DNA from: an uncultured Oscillospiraceae bacterium
GTDB taxonomy: Bacteria > Bacillota > Clostridia > Oscillospirales > Oscillospiraceae
Reading direction: 5' to 3'
Length of the DNA: 6,468 nucleotides
NCBI GenBank assembly: GCA_937915075.1
Contig: CALDMA010000143.1
Location: 1 to 6,468, forward strand
The position numbers and the translations under genes are program-made. The notes below the pieces were generated by a model. That model did not search any database. It was given only the letters and a program-made list of their open reading frames with translations, and had not been told where the DNA came from. The stretch's first letter is position 1. Each line of letters opens with the position of its first letter. Below are positions 5,199 to 6,468 of this stretch, piece by piece.

Positions 5199-5880
5199 GT
5201 TCCCACTTCCCTTTCCTTGCTTCCAGCGCGTCCGCCAGCGCGGCAAAGCCGTCCGCTTCTCCGCTGCCCGACTGCCGCAGGCCCCCGGCCCGGCGGCGCA
5301 GACGCGCGATCTGATGGGCGAGATAGTCCCCGTAGAGCGCCTCGCGCTCGAGCGCAAGGCCGCCGTAGAGCTGCTCCGCGCCGGGGGTGTATCGCTCCCC
5401 CGCCGTGACGGTCATCACGACGTAGAGCTTTCCCTTGTCGCGCACGAGGTGCTCGCGCGTGACGGCGTAGCCGTTCTCGCAGAGCCTGAGCCGCAGCTCC
5501 TCGATCTTCGTCTGCGGCTGGAGCAGCAGCGTGTGCCGCCCGTCGCGCGTCCACGGCGCGGCGGCGAGGATGCCCCAGATGGTCTCGCCGCCCATGCCGG
5601 CGATGAGGACGGTATCGCACTCCTCCGGCGCGATGGCGTCAAGCCCCGCGCAGAGACGGAAGTCGATGCCGTCGACGCCGTATTCCTCCGCGGTGCGCCG
5701 CGCGTGCTCCAGCGGCTCCCGCCCGATGTCGGACGCGATGGCGCGGTCGATCACGCCTCTCTGCCGCAGGAAGACCGGTATGTAGCCGTGGTCTGTGCCG
5801 ACATCGGCGAGCACGGCGCCCTGCGGCACAAGCGACGCGAGCCGCGCGAGCCGCGGCTGGAGCGATAATTCTTTTGTCAC
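5182..5880 (-). CDS. trmK: tRNA (adenine(22)-N1)-methyltransferase TrmK
   Basis: A 232-residue class I SAM-dependent methyltransferase of the TrmK (YqfN) family, which makes m1A at position 22 in the D-arm of tRNAs, mainly tRNA-Ser and some tRNA-Tyr, in Gram-positive bacteria. The opening LSLQPRLARLASLV (5-18) is family-like. SAM-binding motif I is VLADVGTDHGYIP (23-35), followed by ASDI (49-52), the diagnostic LIAGMGGETI (92-101) and LLLQPQTKIEELR (118-130). The C-terminal part (about 165-232) forms the usual helical, coiled-coil-like extension. The start is GTG at 5880, six bases after a perfect AAAGGAGGT; no ATG fits better. A terminator-like hairpin stands only a few bases before this ribosome binding site. 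The gene overlaps the NIF3-family gene, and no separate promoter was seen, so expression may depend on read-through from the DUF1858 gene. Confidence 0.95.
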   Translation of the reverse strand: MTKELSLQPRLARLASLVPQGAVLADVGTDHGYIPVFLRQRGVIDRAIASDIGREPLEHARRTAEEYGVDGIDFRLCAGLDAIAPEECDTVLIAGMGGETIWGILAAAPWTRDGRHTLLLQPQTKIEELRLRLCENGYAVTREHLVRDKGKLYVVMTVTAGERYTPGAEQLYGGLALEREALYGDYLAHQIARLRRRAGGLRQSGSGEADGFAALADALEARKGKWEHDNGT

Positions 5881-5901
5881 GGCGCGACCTCCTTTGCAGC
5901 A

Positions 5902-5931
5902 GAAAAAGGCGCATACGAGCGTATGCGCCTT
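5902..5931 (-). terminator. Strong hairpin plus T-run between the DUF1858 gene and trmK
   Basis: AAGGCGCATACG (5931-5920 on the minus strand) pairs perfectly with CGTATGCGCCTT (5917-5906), a 12-bp stem with a very tight loop, followed by TTTTTCT (to 5902). It begins 13 bases after the DUF1858 stop codon and ends about seven bases before the trmK Shine-Dalgarno, so it could also act as an attenuator or affect trmK translation. Confidence 0.85.
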
Positions 5932-5944
5932 CCGGCCTGTCCGG

Positions 5945-6157
5945 TTATTCCTCGGCGGGCTTGTTCGCTTCCTCGTTCACGATGGCGAGCAGCTTGTCCA
6001 CGTCCACGCCGTGCACGGCGCAGGCCTCCTCCACGGTCTCGCCGCGGGACGCGGGGCAGCCGAGGCAATGCATCCCGATGCCGAAGAAGATCGGCGCGGT
6101 CTGCGGAGCGACGTCAAGAATATCACCGATGATGGTGTCTTTCGTAATTTCAACCAT
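5945..6157 (-). CDS. Small DUF1858 (redox-disulfide, ScdA N-terminal-like) protein
   Basis: A 70-residue cytoplasmic protein made up almost entirely of one DUF1858 domain. It begins MVEITKDTIIGDILDVAPQT, continues with IFFGIGMHCLGCPAS and ends with a helical ETVEEACAVHGVDVDKLLAIVNEE and a short acidic tail. Cys31 and Cys34 form the CxxC typical of the group, which is found alone in anaerobes, next to or fused with hybrid-cluster proteins, and at the N-terminus of the iron-sulfur repair protein ScdA/RIC. A redox or metal-related role is inferred; the exact function is unknown. An open frame continues 26 codons upstream, but homology begins at the ATG at 6157, which has GGAGGT nine bases upstream. 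The longer version would also start upstream of the -10 box, so it is rejected. The gene has its own promoter and terminator and probably forms a one-gene unit, with possible read-through into trmK. Confidence 0.9.
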   Translation of the reverse strand: MVEITKDTIIGDILDVAPQTAPIFFGIGMHCLGCPASRGETVEEACAVHGVDVDKLLAIVNEEANKPAEE

Positions 6158-6191
6158 TTTGAAAATACCTCCGGAAAAGAATGTCGGAGAT

Positions 6192-6220
6192 AGTTTACCC
6201 CATTTTCCGCGTTTTTTCAA
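6192..6220 (-). promoter_or_regulatory. Sigma-A-type promoter of the DUF1858 gene
   Basis: On the minus strand TTGAAA (6220-6215), a 17-base spacer and TAAACT (6197-6192). The expected transcription start is near 6185, giving a leader of about 28 bases before the ATG at 6157. It is the only good promoter seen upstream of trmK. Confidence 0.75.
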
Positions 6221-6285
6221 TAGGAAAAAATGCAAACGTGCCGCATTCGTTCGATACGGACGCGGACGACCGGAACAGAACGCAG

Positions 6286-6314
6286 AAAAGCGACCGTCCG
6301 GAGACGGTCGCTTT
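6286..6314 (-). terminator. Terminator of the zinc-ribbon gene
   Basis: AAAGCGACCGTC (6314-6303 on the minus strand) pairs perfectly with GACGGTCGCTTT (6298-6287) around a TCCG loop, and the transcript continues into TTTTC. It starts 21 bases after the stop codon of the gene ending at 6336. This is a strong 12-bp stem; the T-run is short. Confidence 0.85.
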
Positions 6315-6335
6315 CGGAAAAGTCAAAGCAATGAC

Positions 6336-6468
6336 TTAGCCCTGCTCCTTCATCTTGGCGAAGCAGTCGCTGCAATAGACGGGACGATCGGACTTGGGCT
6401 CGAAGGGAACGCGCGCCTCGCCGCCGCAGGCAGCGCAGGTAGCGGTGAAATACTCCCGGGGACCACGG
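6336..6468 (-). CDS. CxxC-x17-CxxC zinc-ribbon protein, C-terminal part (cut by window edge)
   Basis: The last 43 residues of a small protein with two CxxC knuckles: TCAACGG at visible residues 10-16 and YCSDC at 31-35, separated by exactly 17 residues. The segment between, EARVPFEPKSDRPVY, fits the small family defined by a CxxC-x17-CxxC motif, where VPFxPxxxRPVYC is typical. It is expected to bind one zinc ion; no function is established. The N-terminus and start lie outside the window, so its full length and any other domain cannot be judged. The reading frame is fixed by the TAA at 6336-6338 and the Cys spacing. The gene is followed by its own terminator, separating it from the DUF1858 unit, although both encode short Cys-pair proteins. 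Confidence 0.85.
   Translation of the reverse strand, partial: RGPREYFTATCAACGGEARVPFEPKSDRPVYCSDCFAKMKEQG

Noticed and set aside
5199..5357. An upstream extension of the NIF3-family protein
   Set aside because: These codons lie inside trmK in another frame, encode Arg/Ala-rich sequence without family similarity, and would give a 175-base overlap.

Overview
The window looks like chromosomal DNA from a GC-rich, spore-forming member of the Clostridia, perhaps Oscillospiraceae-like. The clues are a sporulation gene (yunB), a Gram-positive-type tRNA m1A22 methyltransferase (trmK) followed by a NIF3-family gene, a type A-looking RNase P RNA, strong AAGGAGG-type ribosome binding sites, and small Cys-rich proteins typical of anaerobes. 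The genus is inferred, not read from the sequence. All protein genes are on the minus strand; the only plus-strand gene is rnpB.

Read in the direction of transcription from high to low coordinates, the layout is as follows. (1) 6336-6467 holds the C-terminal part of a CxxC-x17-CxxC zinc-ribbon protein, with its terminator at 6286-6314. (2) A good sigma-A promoter (6192-6220) drives a 70-residue DUF1858 redox-disulfide protein (5945-6157), which ends in a strong hairpin plus T-run at 5902-5931. (3) The trmK, NIF3-family and yebC genes (5880 down to 3673) are tightly packed: trmK and the NIF3 gene overlap by 17 bases, and only 14 bases separate the NIF3 gene from yebC. They end at a terminator at 3547-3596. 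(4) A non-coding, partly AT-rich stretch (3321-3546) carries two perfect palindromes and a 54-base array with a 6/12-base period. (5) A DUF6291-type gene (2961-3320) converges on rnpB. (6) rnpB (2559-2915, plus strand) has a near-consensus promoter, divergent from (7) the murD-yunB-ligA group (2428 down to 1), which has its own near-consensus promoter. ligA is cut by the window edge.

Functionally this is mostly core-genome housekeeping: peptidoglycan precursor synthesis (MurD), sporulation (YunB), DNA ligation (LigA), tRNA maturation and modification (RNase P, TrmK), translation or regulation (YebC), and two small metal or redox Cys proteins. I found no convincing new multi-gene system. The least explained parts are the repeat and palindrome region beside the DUF6291 gene, and the terminator-like hairpin directly in front of the trmK ribosome binding site.
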